The position numbers and the translations under genes are program-made. Below are positions 1 to 10,732 of a stretch of DNA of 64,000 nucleotides, one piece after another. Every line of letters begins with the position of its first letter. The stretch's first letter is position 1. Source of the DNA: Sciurus carolinensis. Taxonomy: Eukaryota; Chordata; Mammalia; Rodentia; Sciuridae. The notes below the pieces were generated by a model that was not told the DNA's origin, searched no databases, and saw nothing but the letters and a program-made list of their open reading frames with translations. The stretch spans positions 49,129,454 through 49,193,453 of the forward strand of contig NC_062214.1 of assembly GCF_902686445.1 (NCBI RefSeq), given 5' to 3'.

Positions 1-235
1 ATATTACTTTGAGACTGTGGTAAGACAGTCCATCAGGGTAGAAGCACATAGCACAGCAAAACTACTCAACTCATCATGAGCCAAGGATCAAAGAGTGTGA
101 GGGCACTATCCTTGTCAAAAGTCCAATGACATAGGGCACCCCACTCAGGAGGTTCCACCACCTCCCAATAGTGCTAAGTGGGGAGTAAAGCCTTTGACAC
201 CTGGACTTTTGGGGCACACTTAAGACCTGTATTTT
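1..235 (-). repeat. MaLR-type LTR fragment, antisense
   Basis: The stretch around 136-230 reads as the antisense of the 5' part of an ERVL-MaLR LTR: a block with 'ccaccacctcccaatagtgc', then a run ending in a 'ggacttttggggcacactt'-like phrase. The same phrase order recurs in the LTRs at 10.4-10.7 kb and 44.6-45.2 kb. The left part is cut by the window edge and poorly preserved. The subfamily is not resolved. Confidence 0.5.
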
Positions 236-786
236 TTTTTTAAACGAGACTAGTTTCCAGGAGGAAAAAACAATATTACAACAAGGCAAAATTCCAGACC
301 AAAGATGATTCCCAATGCCTCACCCCTTGCAACTCCAAGGTGAGCTGCTTCTATAACCAGAGAGACAGGAAGGAACATGCAGAATCACCTGACTGATACA
401 CTCTGCCATTTGCTTTATTTGGGCATAACTTGGCAGCCGTTAATCTGGGATTGGCTGAGGGGTTGGCTGCTGGGATTGGCTGGGACTCAGTTGCTTAACT
501 ACCAGAGTTTTAGGTTATATTAAACCTTCTTACACATCAAGTTCAGTTTAGTGCACTACATATGAAGGCCCTATGGGCCAAACACAAGCATTGAGGCTGG
601 TTAAGGCCAGCCCGTCACCCTGCACACTTGTACCCTCCTGCTCTCAGAATTTAACATGTCTCCTAGTTAGGTGTAATCACTCCCCCTGGGCCTGTGCTCG
701 TGCCTGTGCCCACTGTTGGTCCCCTGCATGACAAAGTGACTCACAAAGGATAGGCCCAGGCAGAGAGCATTCAGAAAATACTTATT
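236..786. other. No recognised feature
   Basis: Mixed-composition sequence with no long reading frame and no repeat I can name. Around 445-492 there is a short imperfect internal repetition of a 'ggattggctg' word. The segment ends in the target site of the L1 that follows. Confidence 0.4.
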
Positions 787-797
787 AAAAATTCAAG
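787..797. repeat. 5' target-site duplication of full-length L1
   Basis: The 11-bp AAAAATTCAAG directly before the L1 5' end is repeated at 7810-7820 directly after its poly-A. This defines a target-primed insertion, with the usual ambiguity where the A run meets the tail. Confidence 0.8.
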
Positions 798-2639
798 TTT
801 CAGAGAGGAAATGATGGCGGACTAGAGGGCAGCTGCATTTCACGTTGCTCCAGGACGCAAGATTCAAAAGAGGAGATAGTGAGAGACTTGGGACCAACTC
901 AAAGCCACCGGGTGAGTCTTTCCCATTGGGGAGGCATCCCGGATGGGGCGGTAGCCCCGGAATGCAGGGAACTTTGTGAAGTAGAGTTGCTCGGCGAGAC
1001 GCCCCTCCCCCCGCTGGAGCAGTAAACACGGACAACTGGGATCATCGTAGAGGAGGCGGCTCAGCACAGCGCTTGGACTCAGAGCAACCACTGGGGCTCT
1101 GGGCGGCTGCCTGAGGAGGAGCTGCGTGGCGAGCTGTTTGGACTCAGAACAACCGCTTCTGAACACCGGGGGGCTGCCTGGAGAAAGAGGAGGAGCGCGG
1201 CGGGTTGCTTGGTCTAGGAGCGACTGCATCAGAGCCACAGGCAGTTGCCAGAGGAGGAGCTGCGTGGCGAGCTATTTGAACTCAGAGTGAGCGCTCCTGA
1301 ACACCGGGGGGCTGCCCGGAGGAAGAGGAGAAGCTCAGCGGGTCGCTTGGTCTAGGAGTGACTGCATCAGAGCCACAGGCAGTTGCCAGAGGAGGAGCTG
1401 CGTGGTGAGCTGTTTGAACTCAGAACGACCACTCCTGAACACTGGTGGCCTGCCTGGAGGAGGAGCGCGGTGGGTCACTTGGTCTAGGAGTGACTGCATC
1501 AGAGCTACAGGCGGATGCCAGAGGAGGAGCTGCCTGGCGAGCTGTTTGAACTCAGAACGACCGCTTCTGAACACCGGGGGGTTGCTGGGAGGAAGAGGAG
1601 AAGTGTGGCGGGTCGCTTGGTCTAGGAGAGACTGCATCAGAGCCACAGGCGGTTGCCAGAGGAGGAGGCGAGTGGTGAGTTGATGGACTAAAAGTGACTG
1701 CTCCTGAACACTGGTGGCCTGCCTGGAGGAGGAGCGCGTTGGGTCACTTGGTCTCGGAGCCACCGCTTCTGAACACCTGGGGGGCTACCCTGAGAAGGAA
1801 AAGGAGGAACAGGGCGGGTCACTTGGACTTGGAGTGACTGCCTAGGGCTACAGGCGGTTGGTTGGAGGAGGAGACTCGAAGTGAGTTGCTTGGACTCCTA
1901 GTGACTGCGTCGAAAACTGGGTGGCTGTCCGGAGGAGGAGGTGTATGGCGGGTCTCTGGGTCTCGGAGCTATTGTACGGGGCTCCAGGTGGCGGCTCAGA
2001 GGAGGGGCCGCATAGCCAGGCGATTAGGTGCAGAGCAGGGTCCCAGGAGCTAGGTGGCTTCTTGCTGGAAGAGCCGCACAGAGACACGCCTAGGGGCGGA
2101 GCGAAGTTTCCAGGACTGCGGGCAGAGTCTCTGGGAGAGGCAGCCTAAGGAAACTCGCCTGCGAAGGGTGAGGCTCCCAGGCCCAGGAGGTAGGTCCGGG
2201 CCCCTGGGAACGTTGCAAAGGAAGACAGCCCAGCCCAGGCGGTAGTTGTAGATTGAGGGGAACCTCTAGGAGGGGAACTGACCAGCGAGATCTCCCCACC
2301 GGGTGAGTCTTCCCTGCCGGGTGAGGTTTTCCCACAAGGACGGTAAACCCAGAGACACAGGCACAAACAGGCCTTGCCTCAGCCCGCAGCCTAGTTCCCC
2401 TTTGGATGACCATTGGTCAACAAGTGGAGGCACCTCTGCCCACTAGCAGGGAATATACCCCACCTGAGGGTCACCAACCCTAGAGAGGCAGCTTCTTCCA
2501 GGAGCTTCGCATTATCAACTTCCTCCAGGACTTCAGGCTACTGAAGGATAAGAGGGGATATACTAGCAATCTTCAGGGACATTATAAGTCGATAGGGGAA
2601 ATCTACAATATCTTAATGACCCACTGATTCCTGAACAAT
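798..2639 (+). promoter_or_regulatory. L1 5'UTR with presumed internal promoter
   Basis: GC-rich 1.84-kb leader beginning with an AGAGGAAATGATGGCGG-like start, followed by unique sequence, the 138-bp monomers and a tether of unique sequence leading to ORF1. L1 5'UTRs contain an internal RNA polymerase II promoter that lets each new copy carry its own promoter. Long open frames run on both strands here because the monomer lengths are multiples of three (see findings). I do not call them genes. Confidence 0.7.
1107..1860 (+). repeat. Tandem promoter monomers in L1 5'UTR
   Basis: A unit of about 138 bp repeats head to tail. Equivalent points (a 'tgcc.gaggagga' word) fall at about 1107, 1245, 1383, 1515 and 1653, giving spacings of 138, 138, 132 and 138 bp. 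Degraded units continue to about 1860. Each unit carries the words 'cttggtctaggag', 'gactgcatcagag' and 'ctgaacac'. This resembles the monomer-array promoters known in mouse L1, where each monomer adds promoter activity. Promoter function here is inferred. Confidence 0.85.
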
Positions 2640-3654
2640 ATGAGAAAACAAGGGAAGAAATTGCCCCAAACAAATCTACATGTTACATCAATAAAATCCA
2701 ACGACAGCATGGCAGAAGAAATGACAGAAAGGGAGTTCAGAATGTACATAATTAAAATGATTAGGGAAGCAAACGATGAGATGAAAGAGCAAATGCAGGC
2801 ATTGAATGATGGCACCAATTGACAGTTAACAGAGCAAATTCAGGAAGCAAAAGATCATTTCAATAAAGAGTTAGAGATATTGAAAAAAAAACCAAACAGA
2901 AATCCTTGAAATGAAGGAAACAATAAACCAAATTAAGAACTCCATAGAAAGCATAACCAATAGGATAGAACACCTGGAAGACAGAACTTCAGATATTGAA
3001 GACAAAATATTTAACCTCAAAAACAAAGTTGAACAAACAGAGAAGATGGTAAGAAATAATGACCAGAATCTGCAAGAACTATGGGATATCATGAAAAGGC
3101 CAAATTTGAGAATTATTGGGATTGAGGAAGGCTTAGAGAAACAAACCAAAGGAATGAACAATCTATTCAATGAAATAATATCAGAAAATTTCCCAAATCT
3201 GAAGAATGAAATGGAAAATCAAGTCCAAGAGGCTTATAAGACTCCAAATACACAAAATTACAACAGACCCACTCCAAGGCACATTATAATGAAAATACCT
3301 AACATACAAAATAAACACAGAATTTTAAAGGCTGTGAGAGCAAAGAACCAAATTACATTCAGGGGGAAACCAATACGGATATCAGCAGATTTTTCAATCC
3401 AGACCCTAAAAGCTAGAAGGGCCTGGAACAACATTTTTCAAGCTCTGAAAGAAAATGGATGCCAACCAAGAATCTCATACCCAGCAAAACTTACCTTCAA
3501 ATTTGATGATGAAATAAAATCATTCCATGATAAACAAAAGCTAAAAGAATTTACAAAAAGAAAGCCAGCATTACAGAACATTCTCAGCAAAATATTTCAT
3601 GAGAAAGAGATAAAAAATAAAGAAGCAAATCAGCAAAGGGAGGAATTATCCTAA
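2640..3654 (+). pseudogene. L1 ORF1 (RNA-binding chaperone), broken
   Basis: ORF1p is a trimeric nucleic-acid chaperone that coats L1 RNA. Reading starts at ATG 2640. The N-terminal part is charged and helical, then a TGA stop sits at 2820-2822. A net one-base shift follows in the A-run near 2880-2889. The remaining frame runs 2911-3654 (247 codons) without interruption. It shows a heptad-rich coiled coil (about residues 1-50 of that part), then the RRM signature RPNLRIIGIEEG and the TPRHIIMK stretch, then a conserved C-terminal domain with RISYPAKL. Total length is near the usual 330-370 residues. The 3' two thirds alone could in principle still be translated. Confidence 0.9.
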
Positions 3655-3725
3655 AGGAACTGTCAAATAAAGGAGGAACCAAGATGTGTCAAAAAAGAAA
3701 TAAATAAATAAATAAAATTTTAAAT
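3655..3725 (+). other. L1 inter-ORF spacer
   Basis: A short A-rich spacer of about 70 bp containing a (AAATAAAT)-like run, between the ORF1 stop and the first ORF2 ATG. Spacers of this size are usual in L1. Confidence 0.6.
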
Positions 3726-6700
3726 ATGAACCAAATGACCGGGAATACAAATCATATCTCAATAATAACCCTGAATGTTAATGGCCTGAATTCATCAATT
3801 AAAAGACATAGACTGGCAGATTGGATTAAAAAGAAAGATCCAACAATATGTTGCCTGTAAGAGACTCACCTCATAGAAAGAGATACCCATAGACTAAAGG
3901 TGAAAGGATGGGGAAAAACATACCATGCACATGGACTCAGCAAAAAAGCTGGAGTATCCATCCTCATTTCAGATAATGTGGACTTCAAGCCAATGTTAGT
4001 CAGAAGGGATAAAGAAGGACATTTCATAATGCTTAAGGGAAGCATAAATCAGCAAGATATAACAATCATAAACATCTATGCCCCAAACAGTGGCTCATCC
4101 ATGTATGTCAAACAAATCCTTCTCAATTTTAGAAACCAAATACACCATAACACAATAATACTAGGTGATTTTAACATGCCTCTCTCACCACTGGACAGAT
4201 CTTCCAAACAAAAATTGAACAAAGAAACCATAGATCTCAATAACACAATCAATAATTTAGACTTAACAGACATTTATAGAATATCCCATCCAACCAAGAG
4301 CGAATACACTTTCTTCTCAGCAGCACATGGATCCTTCTCTAAAATAGACCATATATTATGCCACAAAGCTAATGTCAGCAAATACAAGAAGATAGAGACA
4401 CTACCCTGTATTCTCTCAGATCATAATGGATTGAAGTTACAAATTAATGAAAGAGTAAAAAACAGAAACTATTCCAACACCTGGAGATTAAACAATATGC
4501 TACTATATGATGAATGGATAACAGAAGATATTAGGAAGGAAATTTAAAAATTCTTAGAGGTAAATGAGAACAAAGAAACATCATATCAAAATCTCTGGGA
4601 CACTATGAAAGCAGTACTTAGAGGAAGATTTATTTCATGGAGCGCATTCAATAAAAGAAGTAAAACTCAACAAATCATCGACCTAACACTACAGCTCAAA
4701 GCCCTAGAAAAAGAACAGACCAACACCAAAAGTAGTAGAAGACAGGAAATATTTAAACTGAGAGCTGAAATGAATGAAACTGAAACAAAAGAAACAATAC
4801 AAAAAATTGACAAAATAAATAGTTGGTTCTTCGAAAAAATAAACAAAATTGATAAACCTTTAGCCACACTAACAAAGAGAAGACGAGAGAAAACCCAAAT
4901 CACTAAAATTCGGAATGAACAAGGAAATATCACAACAGACACGATTGAAATACAAAACACAATTAGAAACTATTTTGAAAATCTATACTCCAACAAAATA
5001 GAAAATTTCGAAGACATCAACAGGTTTCTAGAGACATATGAATTGCCAAAACTGAACGAGGAGGACATACACAATTTAAATAGACTAATTTCAAGCAATG
5101 AAATAGAAGAAGTCATCAAAAGCCTACCAACAAAGAAAAGTCCAGGACCAGATGGGTTCTCAGCCGAGTTCTACAAAACCTTTCAAGAAGAGCTCATTCC
5201 AACTTCTCAAAGTATTCCATAAAATAGAAGAAGAGGGAACCCTCCCAAACACATTCTATGAAGCCAATATTACCCTGATACCTAAACCAGACAGAGACAC
5301 ATCGAGGAAAGAAAATTTCAGACCAATATCCTTAATAAACATCGATGCAAAAATTCTCAACAAAATTTTAGCAAATCGCATACAAAAACATATTAAAAAG
5401 ATAGTGCACCATGATCAAGTGGGCTTCATCCCAGGGATGCAAGGTTGGTTCAACATCAGGAAATCAATAAATGTCATTCACCATATCAATAGACTTAAAG
5501 TCAAGAATCACATGATTATTTCAATAGATGCAGAAAAAGCATTTGATAAAATACAGCACCCCTTCATGCTCAAAACACTAGAAAAATAGGGATAGTGGGA
5601 ACATTCCTTAACATTGTAAAGGCCATCTATGCTAAACCCATGTCTCATATCATTCTAAATGGTGAAAAACTGAAAGCATTCCCCCTAAAAACTGGAACAA
5701 GGCAGGGATGCCCTTTTTCACCACTTCTTTTCAATATCGTCTTTGAAACTCTAGCCAGAGCAATTAGACAGACCAAAGAAATTAAAGGGATACAAATAGG
5801 AAAAAAAGAATTCAAACTATCCCTATTTGCTGATGATGTGATTGTATACTTAGAGGAACCATGAAATTCCACCAGAAAACTTTTAGATCTCATTAGTGAA
5901 TTCAGTAAAGTAGCGGGATATAAGATCAATGCACATAAATCTAAGGCATTTTTATACATAAGCGATGAATCTTCAGAAAGAGAAATTAGGAAAACTACCC
6001 CATTCACAATAGCTTCGAAAAAAATAAAATACTTGGGAATCAATCTCACAAAAGAGGTGAAAGACCTCTACAATGAGAATTACAGAACACTAAAGAAAGA
6101 AATTAAAGAAAACCTCAGAAGATGGAAAGATCTCCCATGTTCTTGGATAGGCAGAATTAATATTGTCAAAATGGTCATACTACCAAAAGTTCTATACAGA
6201 TTCAATGCAATTCCAATTAAAATCCCAATGATGTACCTTACAGAAATAGAGCAAGCAATTATGAAATTCATCTGGAAGAATAAAAAACCCAGAATAGCTA
6301 AAGCAATCCTTGGCAGAAAGAGTGAAGCAGCGGGTATCGCAATACCAGATCTTCAATTCTACTACAAAGCAATAGTAACAAAAACGGCATGGTATTGGTA
6401 CCAAAATAGAAAGGTGGATCAATGGTACAGAATAGAGGACACAGACACAAACCAAAATAAATACAATTTTCTCATACTAGACAAAGGGGCCAAAAATATG
6501 CAATGGAGAAAAGATAGCCTCTTCAACAAATGGTGCTGGGAGAATTGGAAATCCATATGCAACAGAATGAAACTAAACCCATATCTCTCACCATGCACGA
6601 AACTAAACTCAAAATGGATTAAGGACCTCGGAATCAGACCAGAGACCTTGCATCTTATAGAAGAAAAAGTAGGTCCAGAGCTTCAACATGTCGGCTTAGG

Positions 6701-7529
6701 ACCAGACTTCCTCAACAGGACTCCCATAGCACAAGAAATAAAAGCAAGAATTAATAACTGGGATAGCTTCAAACTAAAAAGCTTTCTCTCAGCAAAGGAA
6801 ACTATCAACAATGCGAAGAAAGAGCCTACAGAGTGGGAGAAAATCTTTGCCAATCATACTTCAGATAGAGCACAAATCTCCAGAATCTATAAAGAACTCA
6901 AAAAACTCTACACCAAGAATGCAAATAATCCAATCGACAAATGGGCTAAGGAAATGAATAGACACTTCACAGAAGAAGATCTACAAGCAATCAACAAACA
7001 TATGGAAAAATGTTCAACATCTCTAGTAATAAGAGAAATGCAAATCAAAACCACCCTAAGATTCCATCTCACCCCAATTAGAATGGTGATTATCAAGAAT
7101 ACAAGCAACAACAGGTGTTGGCGAGGATGTGGGGAGAAAGGTACACTCATACATTGCTGGTGGGGCTGCAAATTAGTGCAGCCACTCTGGAAAGCAGTGT
7201 GGAGACTCCTTAGAAAACTTGGAATGGAACCACCATTTGACCCAGCTATCCCACTCCTTGGCCTATACCCAAAGGACTTAAAATCAGCATACTACAGAGA
7301 TTCAGCCACATCAATGTTCATAGCTGCTCAGTTCACAATAGCCAGATTGTGGAACCAACCTAGATGTCCTTCAATTGATGAATGGATAAAGAAACTGTGG
7401 TATATATATACAATGGAATATTACTCAGCCATAAAGAATGATAAGATTATGGCATTTGCAGGCAAATGCATGAAACTGGAGAATATCATGCTAAGTGAGA
7501 TAAGCCAATCTCAAAAAACCAAAGGATGA
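3726..7529 (+). pseudogene. L1 ORF2 (endonuclease / reverse transcriptase), broken
   Basis: ORF2p nicks target DNA and reverse-transcribes L1 RNA at the nick. The start may be ATG 3726 or 3735. Endonuclease domain, 3726 to about 4450: LNVNGLN, an ETHL motif directly after a TAA at 3858-3860 (probably CAA to TAA), LGDFN and the catalytic SDHNG. A second stop is at 4545-4547. Reverse transcriptase domain: KKSPGPDGF, a frameshift near 5190-5205, then NFRPISL and IDAEKAFD, a one-base loss at about 5587, then [13 protein letters not shown] and the intact catalytic FADD (5826-5837). A third stop is TGA 5862-5864. From 6033 the frame is open for 498 codons to TGA 7527-7529 and includes the C-terminal Cys/His zinc knuckle ([15 protein letters not shown]). 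Overall length matches a normal ORF2 of about 1270 codons. Confidence 0.95.
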
Positions 7530-7809
7530 ATGATCTCGCTAATAAGTGGATGATGACACATAATGGGGGGTGGGAGGGGTTAGTGTTAGGGTTAGAGTTA
7601 GGGTTAGGGAGTGGGGCAAGAATGGAGGAAGGAAGGACTGTATAGAGGGAAAAGAGGGGCGGGAGGGGTGGGGGGGAAGGGGAAAAAATAACAGAATGAA
7701 TCAAACAACATTATCCTATATAAATTTATGATTACACAAATGGTATGCCTTTATGCCATGTACAGACAGAGAAACAACATATATCCCATTTGTTTACAAT
7801 AATAAAAAA
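7530..7809 (+). other. L1 3'UTR with G-rich, telomere-like tract
   Basis: After the ORF2 stop the sequence has a G-rich strand at 7564-7685. It includes several TTAGGG-type hexamers at about 7578-7609 and later runs of G and AGGAAGG. An AT-rich end and a poly-A tail follow. Mammalian L1 3'UTRs commonly carry a G-rich polypurine tract able to form quadruplexes. The telomere-like version is unusual. Confidence 0.8.
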
Positions 7810-7814
7810 AAAAA

Positions 7815-8168
7815 TTCAAGATTCATTTGGCCTTTGATTTTTTGGGATTGGCTTATTTTACTTAGCATGATATTCTCTAATTCCATCCACTTATGCAAAT
7901 GCCATACTTTTATTCTTCTTTATGGCTGAATAATATTCCATTGTGTATATATACCACAGTTTCCTTATCCATTCATCTGTTGAAGGTCATCTAGTTTGGT
8001 TCCACAATCTAGCTATTATGAATTGAGCTGCTATAAACATTGATGTGACTTCATCACTGTAGTATGCTAATTTTAAGTCCTTTGGGCATACACCGAGGAG
8101 TGGGATAATTGGATTAAAAGGTGATGATGGGTGGGGGTGAGAGAAGAATGGAGGAACTTCAGATTATG

Positions 8169-8214
<46 letters not shown>

Positions 8215-8397
8215 GGGCTATGAAAAATGGTGGAATGAGACAAACATCATTACCCTATGTACATGTATGATTACACAAATGGTATAAATCTACATCGTGT
8301 ACAACCATAGAAATGAAATGATATACCCCATTTGTGTACAATGAATGAAAATGCAGTCTGTAAAAAATAAAAAAAAATAATTTTTTTAAAAAACCTT
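7815..8397 (+). mobile_element. Twin-primed (5'-inverted) short L1
   Basis: From about 7828 to 8125 the sequence is the reverse complement of the ORF2 C-terminal end. It matches, on the other strand, the region around 7220-7520 of the neighbouring L1. From about 8126 to 8395 it switches to a sense L1 3'UTR ending in A-rich sequence. This inverted-plus-sense layout is the mark of twin priming. An AAGATTCA flank occurs at 7818-7825 and 8398-8405. The left copy overlaps the duplication of the large L1, so the two insertions share a target. Confidence 0.85.
8171..8210. repeat. (GT)20 microsatellite
   Basis: Twenty uninterrupted GT units inside the 3'UTR part of the twin-primed L1. They replace the G-rich tract found at this place in the full-length copy. 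Likely length-polymorphic. Confidence 0.95.
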
Positions 8398-8405
8398 AAG
8401 ATTCA

Positions 8406-8804
8406 GCAGTATCATCTCCCCTTCCCTGGGGAGACAACAGAGGGATACACATCATACAAGAACCTCCCTGTGAAAGTTCTTGAGACCCTTGTTGGTATAT
8501 TATTCTCCCTTCCCTGCTAGGAGCATCCCTACCTTATCCTCTACTACACCTCCACATCTAGCACCTGCCAAGTGAGGTTGGGACAGACAGTGTATGCAAC
8601 TGCCCTTGAGAAGTACACCTAAACCCTTAAACTACAATCAAGATAGCCCTTTAAACTATAATCAAATCTACATCCTGTTTAAGGGCAACTAACTATAACA
8701 TGGGAATGAGTATTATAGAGGATGGCTTATTTGTATTAAAAATAAATATATTCAACTCTTCTTTTCTAATACACTATCTTTCCATACATCCCAACCATAT
8801 ATAA
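8406..8804. other. No recognised feature
   Basis: About 400 bp of unique-looking sequence with no long frame. It ends at the antisense MER2 boundary. Confidence 0.4.
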
Positions 8805-9350
8805 TCATCCCTTGTTATCTTCAGGAGATTGGTTCCAGGATCCACTTGAACACCAAAATCCATGGATGGTTAAATCCCTTATTTAAAACTGCATAGTATC
8901 TGTGTATAATCTACGCACATTCTCCTATATTCTTTAAATTATCTCTAGATTACTCAATATACCTAATAAAATGTAAATGCTATGCAAATACTTGATATGC
9001 TATATTATTTAGGGAATGATGGCAAAAAATGTCTGGCCAGGCACAGAGGTGCACACCTGTAATCCTAGCGGCTCAGGAAGATAGAGAGTTCAAAGCCAGC
9101 TTCAGCAAAAGCAAGGTGCTAAGCAACTCAGTGAGACCCTGTCTCTAAATAAAACACAAAATAGGACTGGGATGTGACTCAGTGGTCGATTGCCTCTGAG
9201 TTCAATCTCTGGTACCCACCCCCCCCCCCCAAAAAAAAGTCTGTACATGTTCAGTACAGACACAATTTTTCTTTCATTTTTTTTTAATCCTAGGTTTGTT
9301 AAATTCTCAGGATATAGGAACCACAGATATGAAAGGCCAACTGATTATGT
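8805..9350 (-). mobile_element. MER2-type (Tigger-like) DNA transposon remnant, antisense
   Basis: The phrases 'gattggttccaggatcc', 'aaaatccatggatgg', 'ctacgcacattctcc' and, after the SINE, 'ctgtacatgttcagtacag' follow the order of the MER2 non-autonomous Tigger-family element. It carries no transposase. A dimeric SINE splits it at 9035-9238. Confidence 0.75.
9035..9238 (+). mobile_element. Dimeric B1-ID SINE
   Basis: The left part is 7SL/B1-like: 'ggccaggcacagaggtgca', 'cacctgtaatcctagc', then 'gagaccctgtctc'. The right part is ID-like and tRNA-derived: 'gactgggatgtgactcagtg', then 'gagttcaatctctggtacc'. A C-run and A-tail follow. A flank close to AAAAAATGTCT appears on both sides (9024-9034 and about 9231-9242), fitting an L1-mobilised insertion into MER2. 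This B1-plus-ID structure is known from squirrels and dormice. Confidence 0.85.
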
Positions 9351-10358
9351 ATTTGTATAAATGAACTGACCATTGCTGGTACTCTTGACCTGCAAGTCAT
9401 CAGTTTCCCACAGCTGAACCTGAAGCATTCTGACACATGGATGTGAAGGTATCACCACTCACTCCTGCACAGACTGAGCCACACCCTGAATGCTTATCTG
9501 ACTTCAAGGAAGGGTAACCGTAATGCAGGATGGGCAGGACCCAGGAAAAGGCTGGGAATCCTGAACACACATATCCACAAAATTCTGAGAACTGAGACCA
9601 TGGGCTGCATTCCTGGACTTATGCCCCACAACTACACACGCTGAGTGGACAAGGCTCTGCCAAGTAACTCCAAGAGGAAGAACATCCCAGGCCACCTCCA
9701 AAGCTGCAAACTCCTGTCTGGTTCCTCCTGGGCCTCTTAATCCAGGAGTGTGAAGGAAGCTAGACTCTCACCTCCCTCAGTTCCCTGGGACTGAAAAGAA
9801 AGGGAAGGAGGACACAGAGGTCTCCAAGTAACCAAAAAATGCTGCTTTCTGGTCTCAACCTGCCTTTGGGCAGTAGGGGAATGGGGATGGATCAGGAGGG
9901 GTAAGGGAACCACCCAGCTCCTAAAAGCTTCATTTGCCAACTTATCTATATATTTGCTGTCTTTTGTAATAAAATATGGGAAAGAAGGAAGGTATAAGGA
10001 ATGCAAAGTTGTCCCTGAAAGATGAAAACATCTGTTCTGTCCTACCCTTTAAACAAGGAGGACAAACCATCCCTCAGTCATAGCCCTGGGGGACCCTGGC
10101 TCTACTTTGGGGCATCCATTTGACTTGCCAGTCAAAAAAATCCCAAAGTGATAATATTTGCCACACCAAACACCAGTCTAACAAAAGATGCCTTATTTTA
10201 CACATACTTACAAAACATACTTTGTGTAAGACATGTGGCCACTGAAATCCTGAAATTCCTGTTTCCAGAGTGTGGCAAGTGGTTTTTCAAGGGGTGGGGG
10301 AGCAACCTTCCAGTAAACTCTTACAATGATGTCCACTATAACAAAACAGAAGATTATT
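9351..10358. other. No recognised feature
   Basis: About 1 kb of unique-looking sequence. Short frames on both strands have no recognisable domains. I see no repeat family. Confidence 0.4.
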
Positions 10359-10732
10359 TGAGTCAGCTTTTGGTTGTTGTGACAATATGCCTGAGATAAT
10401 CAACTTTTAGGAAGGAAAGATTTTATTTTGGCTCATGGTTTCAGAGTTTCAGTCCATGGTTGCTTGGCGCCATCACTTTGGACCTGTATTGGCACAGTAC
10501 ATCTTGGCAGAACACAGTAACACAGGTCTGATCACCTTATGGTGGCCAGGAAGCAAAAGAAAGGAGGTGTCCCATTATCCCCTTCCTGAGCATGCCTCCA
10601 GTGTCCTAACTTCTTCCTACTAGGCCACACCTCTTAAAGGTTCCATCACCTCCCAGTAGGACAGTCAGCTGGGGACCGACCTTTCAACACACGGGTCTAT
10701 GGGGGACATTCAATATCCAAGCTATCACTAGG
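10359..10732 (-). repeat. MaLR-type solo LTR, antisense
   Basis: The left end 'tgagtcagcttttggttgtt' is the antisense of an LTR 3' end. It is followed by an inverted polyadenylation region ('gattttattttggctcat') and 'ttcagtccatgg'. The right end has 'ccagtaggacagtcagctgg' and 'gggggacattcaatatcc', the antisense of an LTR 5' end. Length (about 375 bp) and both ends fit a solo MaLR LTR. Confidence 0.7.

Larger units (their letters stand above)
798..7809 (+). mobile_element. Near-complete LINE-1 element (about 7.0 kb)
   Basis: All parts of an autonomous L1 are present in order: a GC-rich 5'UTR with tandem monomers (about 798-2639), ORF1 (2640-3654), a short spacer, ORF2 (3726-7529), a G-rich 3'UTR and a poly-A tail, flanked by an 11-bp target duplication. 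The copy is disabled. ORF1 has one stop and one frameshift. ORF2 has three premature stops and two frameshifts. The number of lesions is small for 5 kb of coding sequence, and the duplication is still exact, so the insertion is probably fairly recent in its lineage. The 3'UTR type matches the other L1 ends in this window, which suggests a lineage-specific L1 family. Confidence 0.95.

Noticed and set aside
1335..1763. 142-codon antisense frame as a host gene
   Set aside because: It lies wholly inside L1 5'UTR monomers and repeats with them. Kept as a finding about L1, not as a gene.
1107..1860. CRISPR-like or satellite array
   Set aside because: The repeats are L1 promoter monomers in a mammalian genome. 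There is no spacer-repeat structure.
7578..7609. Interstitial telomere relic
   Set aside because: The TTAGGG-like units are inside the 3'UTR of an intact-ended L1, so they arrived with the element and do not mark an old chromosome end.
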